This document shows positions 42,176-51,057 of a stretch of DNA of 51,582 nt, piece after piece. Source of the DNA: Desulfotignum sp. (GTDB lineage Bacteria; Desulfobacterota; Desulfobacteria; Desulfobacterales; Desulfobacteraceae); assembly GCA_011389575.1 (NCBI GenBank), contig JAABUB010000016.1:1-51582 (forward strand). The letters are read 5' to 3'. The notes below the pieces were generated by a model, which saw nothing but the letters and a program-made list of their open reading frames with translations, was not told where the DNA came from and did no database searches. How positions within the stretch are numbered: the first letter of the stretch is position 1; each line of letters begins with the position of its first letter. A program made the translations under genes and the position numbers.

Positions 42176-42201
42176 CCGGTTACCAGATTTCAGGAATTGT
42201 T

Positions 42202-43068
42202 ATGATGATTGTTTTTGCCCGATACCTTGTACAGGCGGTGTTTTTTTTTGGCATTATACTTTGCTGTACAGGAAACTGCTTTGCTGATGAAACCCGGATA
42301 TACACCAACCAGATCGGTATGCGCTTTGTTTTGATTCCGGCAGGACAGTTTGTCATGGGCAGTCCGCCTTCTGAAAAAGGCAGGAGATGGAATGAAAAAC
42401 AACACCGGGTGACCATTTCAAAAAGTTTTTATATGGGAGAAACAGAGGTCACCCAGGGCCAGTGGAACCGCCTGGCTTCCCCCAACCCCTCTGCATTCAA
42501 ACTCGGGAACCGATACCCGGTGGATTCGGTGTCCTGGTATGAAGCCATGCAGTTCATTGCCTTTCTCAATAAACTGGAAAAAACAGACCGATACCGGCTG
42601 CCCACAGAAGCGGAATGGGAATACGCCTGCCGGGCCGGCGCCACCACCGCTTTTGCCACCGGTCCCATCACCACCATTTCCTGCACAGAGCCGGAACCGG
42701 CACTGCTCAATACTGCCTGGTATTGCTACAATTCAGGACTGGCAGGCCCACCCAGGGATTTCAAACCCCACCCGGTCAAAACCCTGAAACCCAATGCCTG
42801 GGGGCTTTACGACATGCACGGCAATGTCCAGGAATGGGTATTGGATGCATGCAAAAGCCACAGTTTATGGCGCAGAAGTATAGGACCTGTGACAAGTACC
42901 TACCAGGATAATATCGTAGATCCTCTGGAAAAAAATGGGGATCACCGAATTTTCCGCGGGGGTGGCTGGTTCCAGAACGGCAAATACCAGAGATGTGCCT
43001 ACCGAAGTTTTTACAAACCCGTGGCTGTCAGAAACAGCCTGGGATTCCGGGTTGTTTTAACCCGATAA
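42202..43068 (+). CDS. Secreted SUMF1-type (formylglycine-generating-enzyme-like) protein
   Basis: The 288-residue protein begins with a hydrophobic signal (ARYLVQAVFFFGIILCCTG), so it is exported. The rest is a SUMF1 domain: MRFVLIPAGQFVMGS, TISKSFYMGETEVTQGQW, YRLPTEAEWEYACRAG, WGLYDMHGNVQEWV and RIFRGGGWF. The active formylglycine enzyme needs two Cys near the C-terminus, but here the first position is not Cys (FQNGKYQRC). A sulfatase-activating role is thus unlikely. It may bind ligands or act in other oxidation chemistry. It is monocistronic. Confidence 0.88.
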   Translation: MMIVFARYLVQAVFFFGIILCCTGNCFADETRIYTNQIGMRFVLIPAGQFVMGSPPSEKGRRWNEKQHRVTISKSFYMGETEVTQGQWNRLASPNPSAFKLGNRYPVDSVSWYEAMQFIAFLNKLEKTDRYRLPTEAEWEYACRAGATTAFATGPITTISCTEPEPALLNTAWYCYNSGLAGPPRDFKPHPVKTLKPNAWGLYDMHGNVQEWVLDACKSHSLWRRSIGPVTSTYQDNIVDPLEKNGDHRIFRGGGWFQNGKYQRCAYRSFYKPVAVRNSLGFRVVLTR

Positions 43069-43089
43069 TGAAAAGATGCGGCAAATGGG

Positions 43090-43407
43090 CTACATCCTGG
43101 CCTGAATACGCTTGAACAGATTCAGACGTTTTTTCACGATTAACAGCCTGATCCATTCTTCCAGATGTTGTGCCACCCGGGCATCGCCTTGTTTGATATC
43201 AGTACTCCGGTTTTGTTCCGTGTGCATCACTCTGCTGGGTCCGGCATTTTCCAGGGATTTTTTCATGCGTGTGCAGGCAGCCTGGATGTCTGTGTCTTTT
43301 CTTTGGGATTTTTCATTGAGCCTGTCATAAATATTTTTCGCATCCTGATAATATCCCTGGCTTTCATATGCCTTTGCCAGAGACAGGGTATTGTATTCAT
43401 GGACCAT
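43090..43407 (-). CDS. Small helical TPR-like protein
   Basis: The 105-residue protein starts with SLAKAYESQGYYQDAKNIYDRL, a typical tetratricopeptide helix pair. The remainder is helical and charged with no further recognised repeat (EEWIRLLIVKKRLNLFKRI). The gene is 15 bases after ftsB in the murJ run. No function can be assigned. Confidence 0.75.
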   Translation of the reverse strand: MVHEYNTLSLAKAYESQGYYQDAKNIYDRLNEKSQRKDTDIQAACTRMKKSLENAGPSRVMHTEQNRSTDIKQGDARVAQHLEEWIRLLIVKKRLNLFKRIQARM

Positions 43408-43422
43408 GGGTTCTGCCTTGTG

Positions 43423-43704
43423 TTATTTTTGTTGTTTGAAAATCAATTCATCAGGTTCTGCCATACCGTGTTCATGCCTGGCCAGGTGTTTGATATAGCC
43501 GATATCCTGTTTCAACCGCAGAATCTGTTTTTCTATGATTTTATTTTCCTGTCTTGCGATGTGTATCCGGGATGATACAGCTGTTTTTTTTAATTTAAGC
43601 TGGTCATAATCTCTGATTCCGTTTTCGGAAAACACAATCAAAAACAGTATGAAAACCATGAGTACAAGGGCCAGAAAAAAACCTGTTTTTTCAAGTACTG
43701 CCAT
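43423..43704 (-). CDS. ftsB: Septum formation initiator FtsB/DivIC family protein
   Basis: The 93-residue protein has one transmembrane helix (FFLALVLMVFILFLIVFSENG, about 8-28) and a coiled coil with LKLKKTAVSSRI and ENKIIEKQILRLKQDI. RHEHGMAEPDELIFK, near the C-terminus, is the family hallmark for DivIC/FtsB. It stabilises the divisome with FtsL and FtsQ. Its start overlaps the end of murJ by 14 bases, suggesting coupled translation. Confidence 0.87.
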   Translation of the reverse strand: MAVLEKTGFFLALVLMVFILFLIVFSENGIRDYDQLKLKKTAVSSRIHIARQENKIIEKQILRLKQDIGYIKHLARHEHGMAEPDELIFKQQK

Positions 43705-45259
43705 ATGAATCAGTCCTTTTCTGTTTTTTTTTCAGCCAGTGCAGTGCCATATCAACCTCAGGAAACCGCATTGCTCTGGCTGCAAAAACAACCACTGACA
43801 TCCCCATTATCACACAGGCTGTCACACCTGCACCAAGCAGCAGTTTTCCTTGTGCATCAGTGATGATAAACCCGGCTGCCGTTTTTACGCATAATGCCAT
43901 TATAGCAGATAAAAAAAGTGCTCTGCAAGCTGAAATAACCATTTGGATGCGTGAAAATTTCACCTGTGCCGGAGGGTGAAAGACAAGATAGACAAATCCG
44001 GCCGCCGATGACAGGGATACAGACAAAGCCAGTCCTGTAATCCCCAGGGGATCGATTAAAACAGATGCAAATACAAGATTGGCAATAATGCAGATAATGC
44101 CGGCAAAAAACGGATCCCGGAAACTGGACACAGCATAGTGAAGGGTGACAAAAACCCGGGCCCCGATGAATGCCCACAACCCGGTTGCCAGATACAACAG
44201 ACAATGTGCTGTCTGGGCAGCAGCACCGGCATCAAACGCCCCCTGACTGAACAACAACCGGACAATGGGATCATTGAGGGCCATGAGTCCGGCCATGGCC
44301 GGTATGGCCACAAACATCACCAGCCGGACCCCGGTATCAAATAGGGGCACGATTTCCTCTGTATTCCCGGCTGCCGCTTTTCTGGAAAAAAAAGGCAGCA
44401 GTACAATAGAAAAAGACACGGCAATCAAAGCCAAAGGAAACTGCACCAGACGGTCTGCATAATAAAGGAAAGACACACTGCCCTCTGCCAGAAAAGAAGC
44501 AAAAAAAGAAGCCACAAGGATATTCACCTGATAGGGTGCAGCCCCCACCATGCAGGGCAGCATTTTTTTTGCACTGTTCACCACCCCGGGATGGCACAAG
44601 ACAAACCGGCCATGCTTCAGCATGCCGGAACGGATCAAAAAAGGCACCTGAAACACAAGCTGCACCAGACCGCCAAAAACAACGCCCAGTGCAAGTCCTG
44701 TGACCGGGACATCAAAACAGCCGGTTGCACAAAGAGTGAACAAAATCACCACCAAATTAAACACAAGGGGCATCATTCCTGGCACATAAAAATTGCCCAA
44801 AGTATTGAGCACCCCCATGAACAAAGAAATTACCATGATGACAAACACATAGGGGATCATGATTTTAAACAGCAGCAGGGCCAAAGAAAACTGCGCTTCT
44901 CCGGGCACAAACCCCGGTGCCATGACCTGCAGTATCCAGGGTGCCAGCAGCAGGCCGGTCACAACCAGAAAAACACCCAGTGCAGACAGAACAATAAGAG
45001 CGGAAAACACCATGGAAACTGCCTGGTCCTTGCGCCCGGTCTCCAGAAACCGGGAAAATTGCGGCACAAAGGCAATACTGAATATGCCGTCAGACAAAAG
45101 TTTTCTGAGCAGGTCAAAAGGTCTAAACGCAATAAAAAAGGCATCGCTCTGGGCGGATGTGCCAATGACCATGGCAATCAATGCATCACGGATGACCCCG
45201 AAAATACGGCTTACAAGGGTAAAACCGCTGAGCGAAGCTGTATTTTTAACCAGGGACAT
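43691..45259 (-). CDS. murJ: Lipid II flippase MurJ
   Basis: The 522-residue membrane protein has about 14 helices and the MurJ/MviN start MSLVKNTASLSGFTLVSRIFGVIRD. It also has SDAFFIAFRPFDLLRKL and FSIAFVPQF. The family moves lipid-linked peptidoglycan precursor across the inner membrane. The frame extends upstream through a TTG, but the ATG at 45259 gives the family N-terminus and has AAGGA upstream. It is the first of three minus-strand genes with ftsB and the TPR-like protein. Confidence 0.93.
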   Translation of the reverse strand: MSLVKNTASLSGFTLVSRIFGVIRDALIAMVIGTSAQSDAFFIAFRPFDLLRKLLSDGIFSIAFVPQFSRFLETGRKDQAVSMVFSALIVLSALGVFLVVTGLLLAPWILQVMAPGFVPGEAQFSLALLLFKIMIPYVFVIMVISLFMGVLNTLGNFYVPGMMPLVFNLVVILFTLCATGCFDVPVTGLALGVVFGGLVQLVFQVPFLIRSGMLKHGRFVLCHPGVVNSAKKMLPCMVGAAPYQVNILVASFFASFLAEGSVSFLYYADRLVQFPLALIAVSFSIVLLPFFSRKAAAGNTEEIVPLFDTGVRLVMFVAIPAMAGLMALNDPIVRLLFSQGAFDAGAAAQTAHCLLYLATGLWAFIGARVFVTLHYAVSSFRDPFFAGIICIIANLVFASVLIDPLGITGLALSVSLSSAAGFVYLVFHPPAQVKFSRIQMVISACRALFLSAIMALCVKTAAGFIITDAQGKLLLGAGVTACVIMGMSVVVFAARAMRFPEVDMALHWLKKKQKRTDSYGST

Positions 45260-45272
45260 AAATATATTTTCC

Positions 45273-45301
45273 TTGACAAAAAACAAAAAATTTTATATCT
45301 G
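45273..45301 (+). promoter_or_regulatory. Candidate rpsT promoter
   Basis: TTGACA (45273-45278) and TATCTG (45296-45301) are 17 bases apart in an A-rich region about 60 bases before rpsT. The -10 is weak. Confidence 0.45.
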
Positions 45302-45363
45302 TTTCTTTTTAAATGATAACACGTAATACAATTTAATTGACGAATATAAGGAGCACACCCAAA

Positions 45364-45618
45364 TTGGCCAACCACAAATCTGCAAAAAAACGGGCAAAAC
45401 AGAACCTGGTCAGACGACAGAGAAACAGATCGGTTAAAACCACACTGAAAACCTTGGAAAAAAAGGTGCGTACGGCCAAAGAAGCCGGTGATGACACAGC
45501 TTTGGAATTGATGCGCAAGAACCAGTCCGCCCTTCAAAAAGCATCCCAAAAAGGCATCATCCATAAAAACACCGCTTCCAGAAAAATTTCAAGACTTTCC
45601 AAATTGGTGAATGCCTGA
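45364..45618 (+). CDS. rpsT: 30S ribosomal protein S20
   Basis: The 84-residue product begins LANHKSAKKRAKQN when read from a TTG codon, exactly the conserved ANHKSAKKR start of S20, with AAGGAG ten bases upstream. The longer frame adds residues unlike S20. S20 binds 16S rRNA early in 30S assembly. E. coli rpsT also uses UUG, and the rare start contributes to its feedback control, which may hold here. A hairpin terminator follows. It is divergent from murJ. Confidence 0.95.
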   Translation: MANHKSAKKRAKQNLVRRQRNRSVKTTLKTLEKKVRTAKEAGDDTALELMRKNQSALQKASQKGIIHKNTASRKISRLSKLVNA

Positions 45619-45632
45619 GCATTTATAGATAG

Positions 45633-45664
45633 AGACAGGATCTGCCTGCTGGTAGCTCCTGTCT
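45633..45664 (+). terminator. Terminator behind rpsT
   Basis: AGACAGGA and TCCTGTCT form an 8-bp stem with a 16-nt loop. The T tract after it is short (TTT). Confidence 0.6.
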
Positions 45665-45683
45665 TTGCAAAGTATCCATTCTG

Positions 45684-46217
45684 TTAGAAATTGGCCATCA
45701 TCTGGCTGACAAGGCGTTCTGCAATCCGTTGGGCAATTATCTTGATGGCCTCATTGATACTGGCCTCATCATCTATCTTGTCTTCATCCACCAGATAGGA
45801 GTCAAACGAAGAAAAATTGTTTGCAGACCAAAGGACATCGCTGTCTGCGTCCAGAAGCTGAACATCCACCAAAGCTGTTATCCTTCTTTCCAATACTGTT
45901 TCTGTGGAAGACCGGGACAAAGTGGAAAAAGTAATGGCTTTGATCCTTCCTTTGATCCGGCGGGGGGCATTGGCAGGATCCACCACTTTTGTATCGGTTT
46001 CCTCCTGAATTTCTCTGATCAGCTCATTGGTAAAATTTATGCCGGCCCGGGTCTGGTTGCTCCTGTTTTCAAATACTTCCACCCCCACCCTGGCCACATT
46101 CTGATGAACATATCCTCCGCCTTCCAGGCGGTATCCGCAACCGGCAACCAGCAGGATCCCCAGTATTATCCAGACTGATTTTTGCATATTGCCGGTTTTC
46201 ATCTCAGGCAGTTTCAT
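45684..46217 (-). CDS. lptE: LPS-assembly lipoprotein LptE
   Basis: The 177-residue product has a lipoprotein signal with LILLVAGC-type lipobox (ILLVAGC, Cys about 27), then YRLEGGG and a mixed alpha/beta domain with VFENRSNQTRAGINFTNELIREI typical of LptE. LptE plugs the LptD outer-membrane translocon. Translation may start at the ATG at 46217 or at later in-frame ATGs (46202, 46187), since ribosome sites are weak. It follows leuS by one base and is probably coupled, an order common in proteobacteria. Confidence 0.9.
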   Translation of the reverse strand: MKLPEMKTGNMQKSVWIILGILLVAGCGYRLEGGGYVHQNVARVGVEVFENRSNQTRAGINFTNELIREIQEETDTKVVDPANAPRRIKGRIKAITFSTLSRSSTETVLERRITALVDVQLLDADSDVLWSANNFSSFDSYLVDEDKIDDEASINEAIKIIAQRIAERLVSQMMANF

Positions 46218-46218
46218 A

Positions 46219-48828
46219 TTACACCACTATGTTTACAAGAATCTGTTTTTTGCGCACGAGAATTATTTTTTTCACTGGTTTGTCCTGAATATGTTTTGCC
46301 ACCTTGTCATCTGCCAGGGCGGATTCTTTAATAGCATTTTCCGGGGCATCCGGTGTCACACTGAATCTGGACCGCAGTTTGCCGTTCACCTGCACCACCA
46401 CCAGCACTTCATCTGTTTCAAGGCTGTCTTTGCGAAAGATGGGCCAGGACTGTTCCAGAATGGATCCCTGATGGCCCATTTTTTCGAACAACTCCTCACA
46501 AAAATGCGGAACAAAAGGACTGAGCAGCAGCACCATGTTTTCCATTGCTGACAATACCACGGCCTGCATCTGGTTGTCTGCCGTATCCAGGTCCACCGCA
46601 TATACAGCATTCACCAGCTCCATAACCGCTGACACAGCCGTGTTAAAATGAAAACTTTCATCAATATCTGCTGTTACCTTCTGTATGGTCTGATGGATTT
46701 TGATATACAGGGATCTGGCTGCCTGGTTTTTAAGGTCAGCCGCGGGTCCGGTGAAGGGAAATACCTGCTGCTTATCAATTTTGTGCATACATTCCAGGGC
46801 CAGGCGCCAGACCCTGTTGATAAAGCGGCTGCTTCCCTCAACACCCTCTTCACTCCATTCCAGATCCCTTTCCGGAGGCGCTGCAAACAGACAGAAAAGC
46901 CGGGTGACGTCTGCCCCGTATTTTTCCAGAAGGTCATTGGGGTCCACCACGTTCTTTTTGGACTTGGACATTTTAATGACCCGGCCGATGGCAACTTCCT
47001 TGCCGCATCGGGTGCAGACAAATGTATCGTTGGCTTCTTTTCTGGCCTGCTCCGGATACAGGTATCCATGCTCCGGGCAGGTCATGGTTTCTTTGCACAC
47101 CATTCCCTGGGTGAGCAGCCGGGTAAATGGTTCTTTAAAATCAATCATGTTAAAATGGTGCAGCACCCGCATAAAATACCGGGAATACAAAAGATGCAGC
47201 ACAGCATGTTCCACTCCGCCGATATACTGGTCCACCGGTGCCCAGTATTTTACGGCCTGATGATCAAACATGCCTTTGTCAAACCGGGGAGAGCAGTACC
47301 GCAGATAATACCAGGATGATTCCACAAAGGTATCCATGGTATCGGTATCCCGTCTGGCATCTTTGCTGCCGCACGCAGGACAGACTGTATGCGTGAAATA
47401 ATCCAGGACAGGCAGCGGGGAACCGCCTTTTTCCAGCAGATTGGCATCTTCAGGTAGTTCTATGGGAAGGTCTTCTTCCGGCACCGGCACCACCCCGCAG
47501 TCCGGGCAGTGAATAACCGGAATGGGGGTCCCCCAGTAGCGCTGGCGGGAAATCCCCCAGTCCCGGAGCCGATAGGAGACAGCTTTTTTTCCCCTGCCCT
47601 GCTCTGCCAGCCAGTCTGTGATGGCTTCAATGGCTTTTCCGCTGTCCATGCCGTCAAACCGGCCGGAATTTACCATGACCCCGGGTCCGGTATAGGCGGT
47701 TTCCATGGTATCCGGATCAAGGGTATCGGATTCCGGCTGCACCACCACCCGAATCTCAAGGCCATATTTTTTTGCAAAGTCAAAATCCCGCTGGTCTCCG
47801 GCGGGCACCGACATGATGGCGCCAGTGCCGTACCCCATGAGAACGAAATTGGCCGTATAGATGGGGATTTGCTCTCCTGTGGCTGGATTGATGCAGTATC
47901 TGCCGGTGAAAACCCCTTCTTTTTCATATTTTTCCAGACCTTCCAGGGACCGTTCCTGGGCAGCCACTTTTTCAAGAAAGCCGGCCACATCCTTTTCTTG
48001 TTGTGTTCCTTTGCATAAAGTTTCCACCAGGGGATGCTCCGGTGCCAGACACATGAAAGTAGCCCCGAAAATGGTATCCGGACGGGTGGTAAATACCTTG
48101 ATCTGCGCATCCATGCCGGCAACCTGAAATGTCAGTTCAGAGCCCACGCTTTTGCCGATCCAGTTTTTCTGCATCACCGTTACCTTTTCCGGCCATCCCG
48201 GCAGTTTATCACAATAGACCAGCAGATCTTCAGCAAAATCCGTGATCCGGAAAAACCACTGCCACAGCTTTTTCTGATGCACCGGCCGGGAGCACCGCCA
48301 GCATTTGTCCTGTTCCACCTGTTCATTGGCCAGAACGGTCTGGCATTTTTCACACCAGTTGACAAAAGATTCCTTGCGGTATGCCATGCCGTTTTCCAGC
48401 ATTTTTAAAAACAGCCATTGCTCCCATTTATAATACTCAGGCCGGCAGGTGGCTATCTCCCGGTCCCAGTCATAGGAAAATCCCATTTTTTTCAACTGAG
48501 CGCGCATGGCCCGGATATTCTCATATGTCCAGGCAGCCGGGTGGGTGTTGTTGTCTATGGCTGCATTTTCCGCGGGCATGCCAAACGCGTCCCATCCCAT
48601 GGGATGGAGGACGTTAAACCCCTGCATCCGTTTGTACCGCACCACCACATCACCGATGGTATAATTGCGCACATGACCGATATGAATTTTACCTGACGGA
48701 TAGGGAAACATTTCCAGCAGATAATATTTTTCTTTTGCAGGGTCTTCGAAAACCTTGAAAATGTTATGGTCCTGCCAATATGCCTGCCATTTGGGTTCCA
48801 CATCAGCAGGATTGTACCGTTCCTCCAT
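46219..48828 (-). CDS. leuS: Leucyl-tRNA synthetase
   Basis: The 869-residue enzyme attaches leucine to tRNA-Leu. The HIGH motif is in [15 protein letters not shown] near residue 43, the KMSKS motif in [13 protein letters not shown] near residue 620, and the CP1 editing domain lies between, with TTRPDTIFG and [16 protein letters not shown]. An upstream GTG at 48858 has no ribosome site, whereas the ATG at 48828 follows AAAGGAA. The leader on this strand would include structured element copy A if transcription starts near 49090. Confidence 0.96.
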   Translation of the reverse strand: MEERYNPADVEPKWQAYWQDHNIFKVFEDPAKEKYYLLEMFPYPSGKIHIGHVRNYTIGDVVVRYKRMQGFNVLHPMGWDAFGMPAENAAIDNNTHPAAWTYENIRAMRAQLKKMGFSYDWDREIATCRPEYYKWEQWLFLKMLENGMAYRKESFVNWCEKCQTVLANEQVEQDKCWRCSRPVHQKKLWQWFFRITDFAEDLLVYCDKLPGWPEKVTVMQKNWIGKSVGSELTFQVAGMDAQIKVFTTRPDTIFGATFMCLAPEHPLVETLCKGTQQEKDVAGFLEKVAAQERSLEGLEKYEKEGVFTGRYCINPATGEQIPIYTANFVLMGYGTGAIMSVPAGDQRDFDFAKKYGLEIRVVVQPESDTLDPDTMETAYTGPGVMVNSGRFDGMDSGKAIEAITDWLAEQGRGKKAVSYRLRDWGISRQRYWGTPIPVIHCPDCGVVPVPEEDLPIELPEDANLLEKGGSPLPVLDYFTHTVCPACGSKDARRDTDTMDTFVESSWYYLRYCSPRFDKGMFDHQAVKYWAPVDQYIGGVEHAVLHLLYSRYFMRVLHHFNMIDFKEPFTRLLTQGMVCKETMTCPEHGYLYPEQARKEANDTFVCTRCGKEVAIGRVIKMSKSKKNVVDPNDLLEKYGADVTRLFCLFAAPPERDLEWSEEGVEGSSRFINRVWRLALECMHKIDKQQVFPFTGPAADLKNQAARSLYIKIHQTIQKVTADIDESFHFNTAVSAVMELVNAVYAVDLDTADNQMQAVVLSAMENMVLLLSPFVPHFCEELFEKMGHQGSILEQSWPIFRKDSLETDEVLVVVQVNGKLRSRFSVTPDAPENAIKESALADDKVAKHIQDKPVKKIILVRKKQILVNIVV

Positions 48829-48941
48829 TCTGTCTTTTCCTTTCACAAGCAGCTTCACAATAATTTTTGATTATTAAAACCTATTAGATGCCACAACCAA
48901 AGGCAAATAGCAAGACAACAATTATTGAATTGGATCTTTGC

Positions 48942-48947
48942 TATAAT
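48942..48947 (+). promoter_or_regulatory. Extended -10 promoter upstream of structured element copy A
   Basis: TGCTATAAT is a perfect extended -10, with no good -35. A transcript from it would start near 48954 and enter element copy A about 14 bases later. Confidence 0.5.
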
Positions 48948-48967
48948 GGATGGTGTAATCATAAGAA

Positions 48968-49078
48968 CCGCGGCAGGGAGCCCCTGGAGGTGTGCTGTGA
49001 CAGGACTGTCAGATACCAATCTCGGGCCGGTCACAGCACACCTCCAGGTGCGGGGCTTGGGACCAGGACATGCCGTGG
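48968..49078 (+). ncRNA. Structured RNA-like element, copy A
   Basis: CCTGGAGGTGTGCTGTGAC (48983-49001) pairs perfectly over 19 bp with 49030-49048. Outside lie an AGCC/GGCT helix (48979-48982 with 49054-49057, leaving a 3'-side bulge) and CCGCGGCA/TGCCGTGG (48968-48975 with 49071-49078; 7 of 8 pairs). The apical 28 nt (49002-49029) include TCAGAT and CCAATCTCGGGCCG, matching copy B at 25 of 28. It lies between divergent leuS and rpsF, upstream of the rpsF promoter. An extended -10 stands just before it. I do not recognise a known RNA family. The opposite strand cannot be excluded. Apart from the promoters and the rpsF leader, the rest of this 440-base gap shows nothing. Confidence 0.65.
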
Positions 49079-49146
49079 ACAAATGAAAACCTGATACACT
49101 TATGGCAAATATCCAGTGCTGACAATTTTTGCTGCCAATTTTGAAC

Positions 49147-49175
49147 TTGACCAAAGCACTCTGCGATGGTATATA
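49147..49175 (+). promoter_or_regulatory. Promoter of the rpsF operon
   Basis: TTGACC (49147-49152) and TATATA (49170-49175) are 17 bases apart and 94 bases before rpsF. Confidence 0.65.
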
Positions 49176-49189
49176 AAATGGTTTTGATA

Positions 49190-49247
49190 AGCACCTGGAA
49201 GGCAGGTGCTGTTGTATTTAATCCTTGCTCCGGAATCATTTCGGGGC
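49190..49247 (+). promoter_or_regulatory. Candidate rpsF leader (S6:S18 autoregulatory type)
   Basis: Two hairpins fill the leader: AGCACCTG/CAGGTGCT (49190-49210) and GCTCCGGAA-TCA-TTTCGGGGC (49227-49247), with CCG in the second. S6:S18 leaders in many bacteria use a conserved CCG in a structured region before rpsF. The match here is by position and general shape, not by full consensus. Confidence 0.4.
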
Positions 49248-49269
49248 TTTATATCCGCAAGGAGAAGAA

Positions 49270-49770
49270 ATGAGAAAGTATGAAACCGTAGTGATTTCTG
49301 ACCCTGATCTGCAGGATCAAACACGCACTGAGCTGTTTGATAAAATCAGAAATATCATTGCCAGAGAAAACGGTATTTTTCTGAATCTTGATGACTGGGG
49401 CAGCAAAAAAATGGCCTATGAAATCAGAAAAAAATTACGGGGACACTATGCCTGCCTGACCTATGGCGGTACAGGAGACCTTGTAAAGGAACTTGAAAGA
49501 AATCTGCGCCTTACCGATAATGTCATGAAATTTATGACTATCCTCATCTCTGACGCTGTGACAGCTGAATCATTGGCTCAGGAACTAAAAGATGCCGAAG
49601 ATGCAAAAACGGCTGCCGCTGATGCTGCCCGGGCTGCTGATACCGTAAAAGACACTGACACGGACACTGATGCCGGCGCCACACAGGTGGTTCAAGAATC
49701 CGGATCAGATGAACCAGGGGCTGAAACAGCATCAAAAACTGCTGAAACAGTTACTGACGACAAGAACTGA
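49270..49770 (+). CDS. rpsF: 30S ribosomal protein S6 with a long C-terminal tail
   Basis: The 166-residue product begins [14 protein letters not shown], the S6 start, and continues with [21 protein letters not shown], which contacts S18. The conserved domain ends at about residue 100. A tail of about 65 residues rich in Ala, Asp, Thr and Glu follows ([19 protein letters not shown]) and is probably disordered. S6 and S18 bind 16S rRNA as a pair. The ATG has AAGGAG five bases upstream; a longer frame is not used. It heads rpsF-rpsR-DUF2232-rplI. Confidence 0.95.
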   Translation: MRKYETVVISDPDLQDQTRTELFDKIRNIIARENGIFLNLDDWGSKKMAYEIRKKLRGHYACLTYGGTGDLVKELERNLRLTDNVMKFMTILISDAVTAESLAQELKDAEDAKTAAADAARAADTVKDTDTDTDAGATQVVQESGSDEPGAETASKTAETVTDDKN

Positions 49771-49793
49771 TAAAGGACTGGAGGATAGATATT

Positions 49794-50051
49794 ATGTATA
49801 AAGGCCAAAGAGGCGACAGCAAAAACCGATTTTACCAGCGCCGCAAAATATGCAGATTCTGTGTGGATAACGGCATGGACATAGACTACAAAGCCCCCAA
49901 AGCCCTGAAACAGTTCATTACTGAACGGGGGAAAATCATACCCAGACGGATCACCGGCACCTGTGCCAAACACCAGCGCAAGTTATCACTGGCCATCAAA
50001 CAGTCCCGTCAGATAGCCTTGCTTCCGTTCGTGGGAAGACCCCCGCAATAA
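49794..50051 (+). CDS. rpsR: 30S ribosomal protein S18
   Basis: The 85-residue protein has the S18 core ([46 protein letters not shown]). Before it is RKICRFC, a CxxC pair which with the later Cys marks the zinc-binding form of S18. It pairs with S6 on the 30S platform. It follows rpsF by 23 bases. Confidence 0.97.
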   Translation: MYKGQRGDSKNRFYQRRKICRFCVDNGMDIDYKAPKALKQFITERGKIIPRRITGTCAKHQRKLSLAIKQSRQIALLPFVGRPPQ

Positions 50052-50074
50052 TCAGACTGCCGGAGAATCTTACG

Positions 50075-51004
50075 GTGACCAACATCATCCCCCTGCCCTC
50101 CGCTGCCAAAGAAATTGTGCTGGGCATCTGCCTGTGCATTTTGATCTTTGCAGTCAGCTATACCTTCCCCTTTTTAGGGGTATTTGCCCTGCTGGTGCTT
50201 CCCTTGCCGGTGCTGTTTTACCGGCTGAAACTGGGACGTAAAAGCGGTGGTATCATAGCAGTGGTCAGCTTTGTGGTGCTCATGTTGATGACCCGGGGAT
50301 TTGCCTTTGATTCCCTGTATTTTGGTGCCCTGCTTCTGACCGGCATGTTCTTAGGGGAATGTATCGAACGACACATGGGTGTTGAACGGACCATGGTCTT
50401 TACTGTTACAGGTGTCATGGGTCTGGCTCTGGCGGCATTTCTCGTATATGCCGGCCTCCATACCACCGCCATGGGGGATATGGTATCTGATTATATCTCC
50501 CAGTACTTCAGCCTGACATCTGCCCTGTACACGGATATGGGGATTGAAAAAGAACAGATTGCCGCATTGAATTCCGCCTTTCTCATTGTTCTGCCCGGCA
50601 TGTTCATTGTCTCATATACGACCACGGTGTGGCTGAATATTCTGATCATCAAAAAACTGCTGGCCAGGATCGGGATAACCCTGAAGAACATGGAAAACCT
50701 GAACCGTTTCAAAGCACCTGACGTACTTGTGTGGGTGGTGATCGCCATGGGATTGCTCCTGGCGCTACCTGTCGGGGCTGCCAAATACGTTGGCATCAAC
50801 TGTCTGATTATATTAATGCTTGTTTATTTTTTTCAAGGAATTGCCATTATATCATTTTATTTCCAGAAAAAAGGATCCCCTACCTTTTTAAAGGTATTTT
50901 GCTATGGACTGATCGCTGTACAGATCTATTTTCTCATTCTGGTCATCGGCCTGGGATTCTTTGACAATTGGATCAACTTCAGAAAACTGGAGTTTCAAAA
51001 ATGA
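50075..51004 (+). CDS. DUF2232 (YybS-like) membrane protein
   Basis: The 309-residue product has about eight transmembrane helices and belongs by position and pattern to DUF2232/YybS, often found between rpsR and rplI. The start codon is GTG with CGGAGA upstream. Its function is unknown. A periplasmic loop around residues 140-175 (GDMVSDYISQYFSLTSALYT) is the longest polar part. Confidence 0.85.
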   Translation: MTNIIPLPSAAKEIVLGICLCILIFAVSYTFPFLGVFALLVLPLPVLFYRLKLGRKSGGIIAVVSFVVLMLMTRGFAFDSLYFGALLLTGMFLGECIERHMGVERTMVFTVTGVMGLALAAFLVYAGLHTTAMGDMVSDYISQYFSLTSALYTDMGIEKEQIAALNSAFLIVLPGMFIVSYTTTVWLNILIIKKLLARIGITLKNMENLNRFKAPDVLVWVVIAMGLLLALPVGAAKYVGINCLIILMLVYFFQGIAIISFYFQKKGSPTFLKVFCYGLIAVQIYFLILVIGLGFFDNWINFRKLEFQK

Positions 51005-51057
51005 TACCAACCCCTATCAGCTTGTTTTTAAAAAGCTGAATCCTTTTGGAGGTTTAC

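Noticed and set aside
44591-45316. A 241-codon plus-strand frame opposite murJ
   Set aside because: It is rich in His, Lys and Gln, as expected antisense to a membrane protein, and has no recognisable domain.
48829-49090. T-box leader for leuS
   Set aside because: No T-box core AGGGTGGNACCGCG and no leucine specifier loop could be found on the minus strand.
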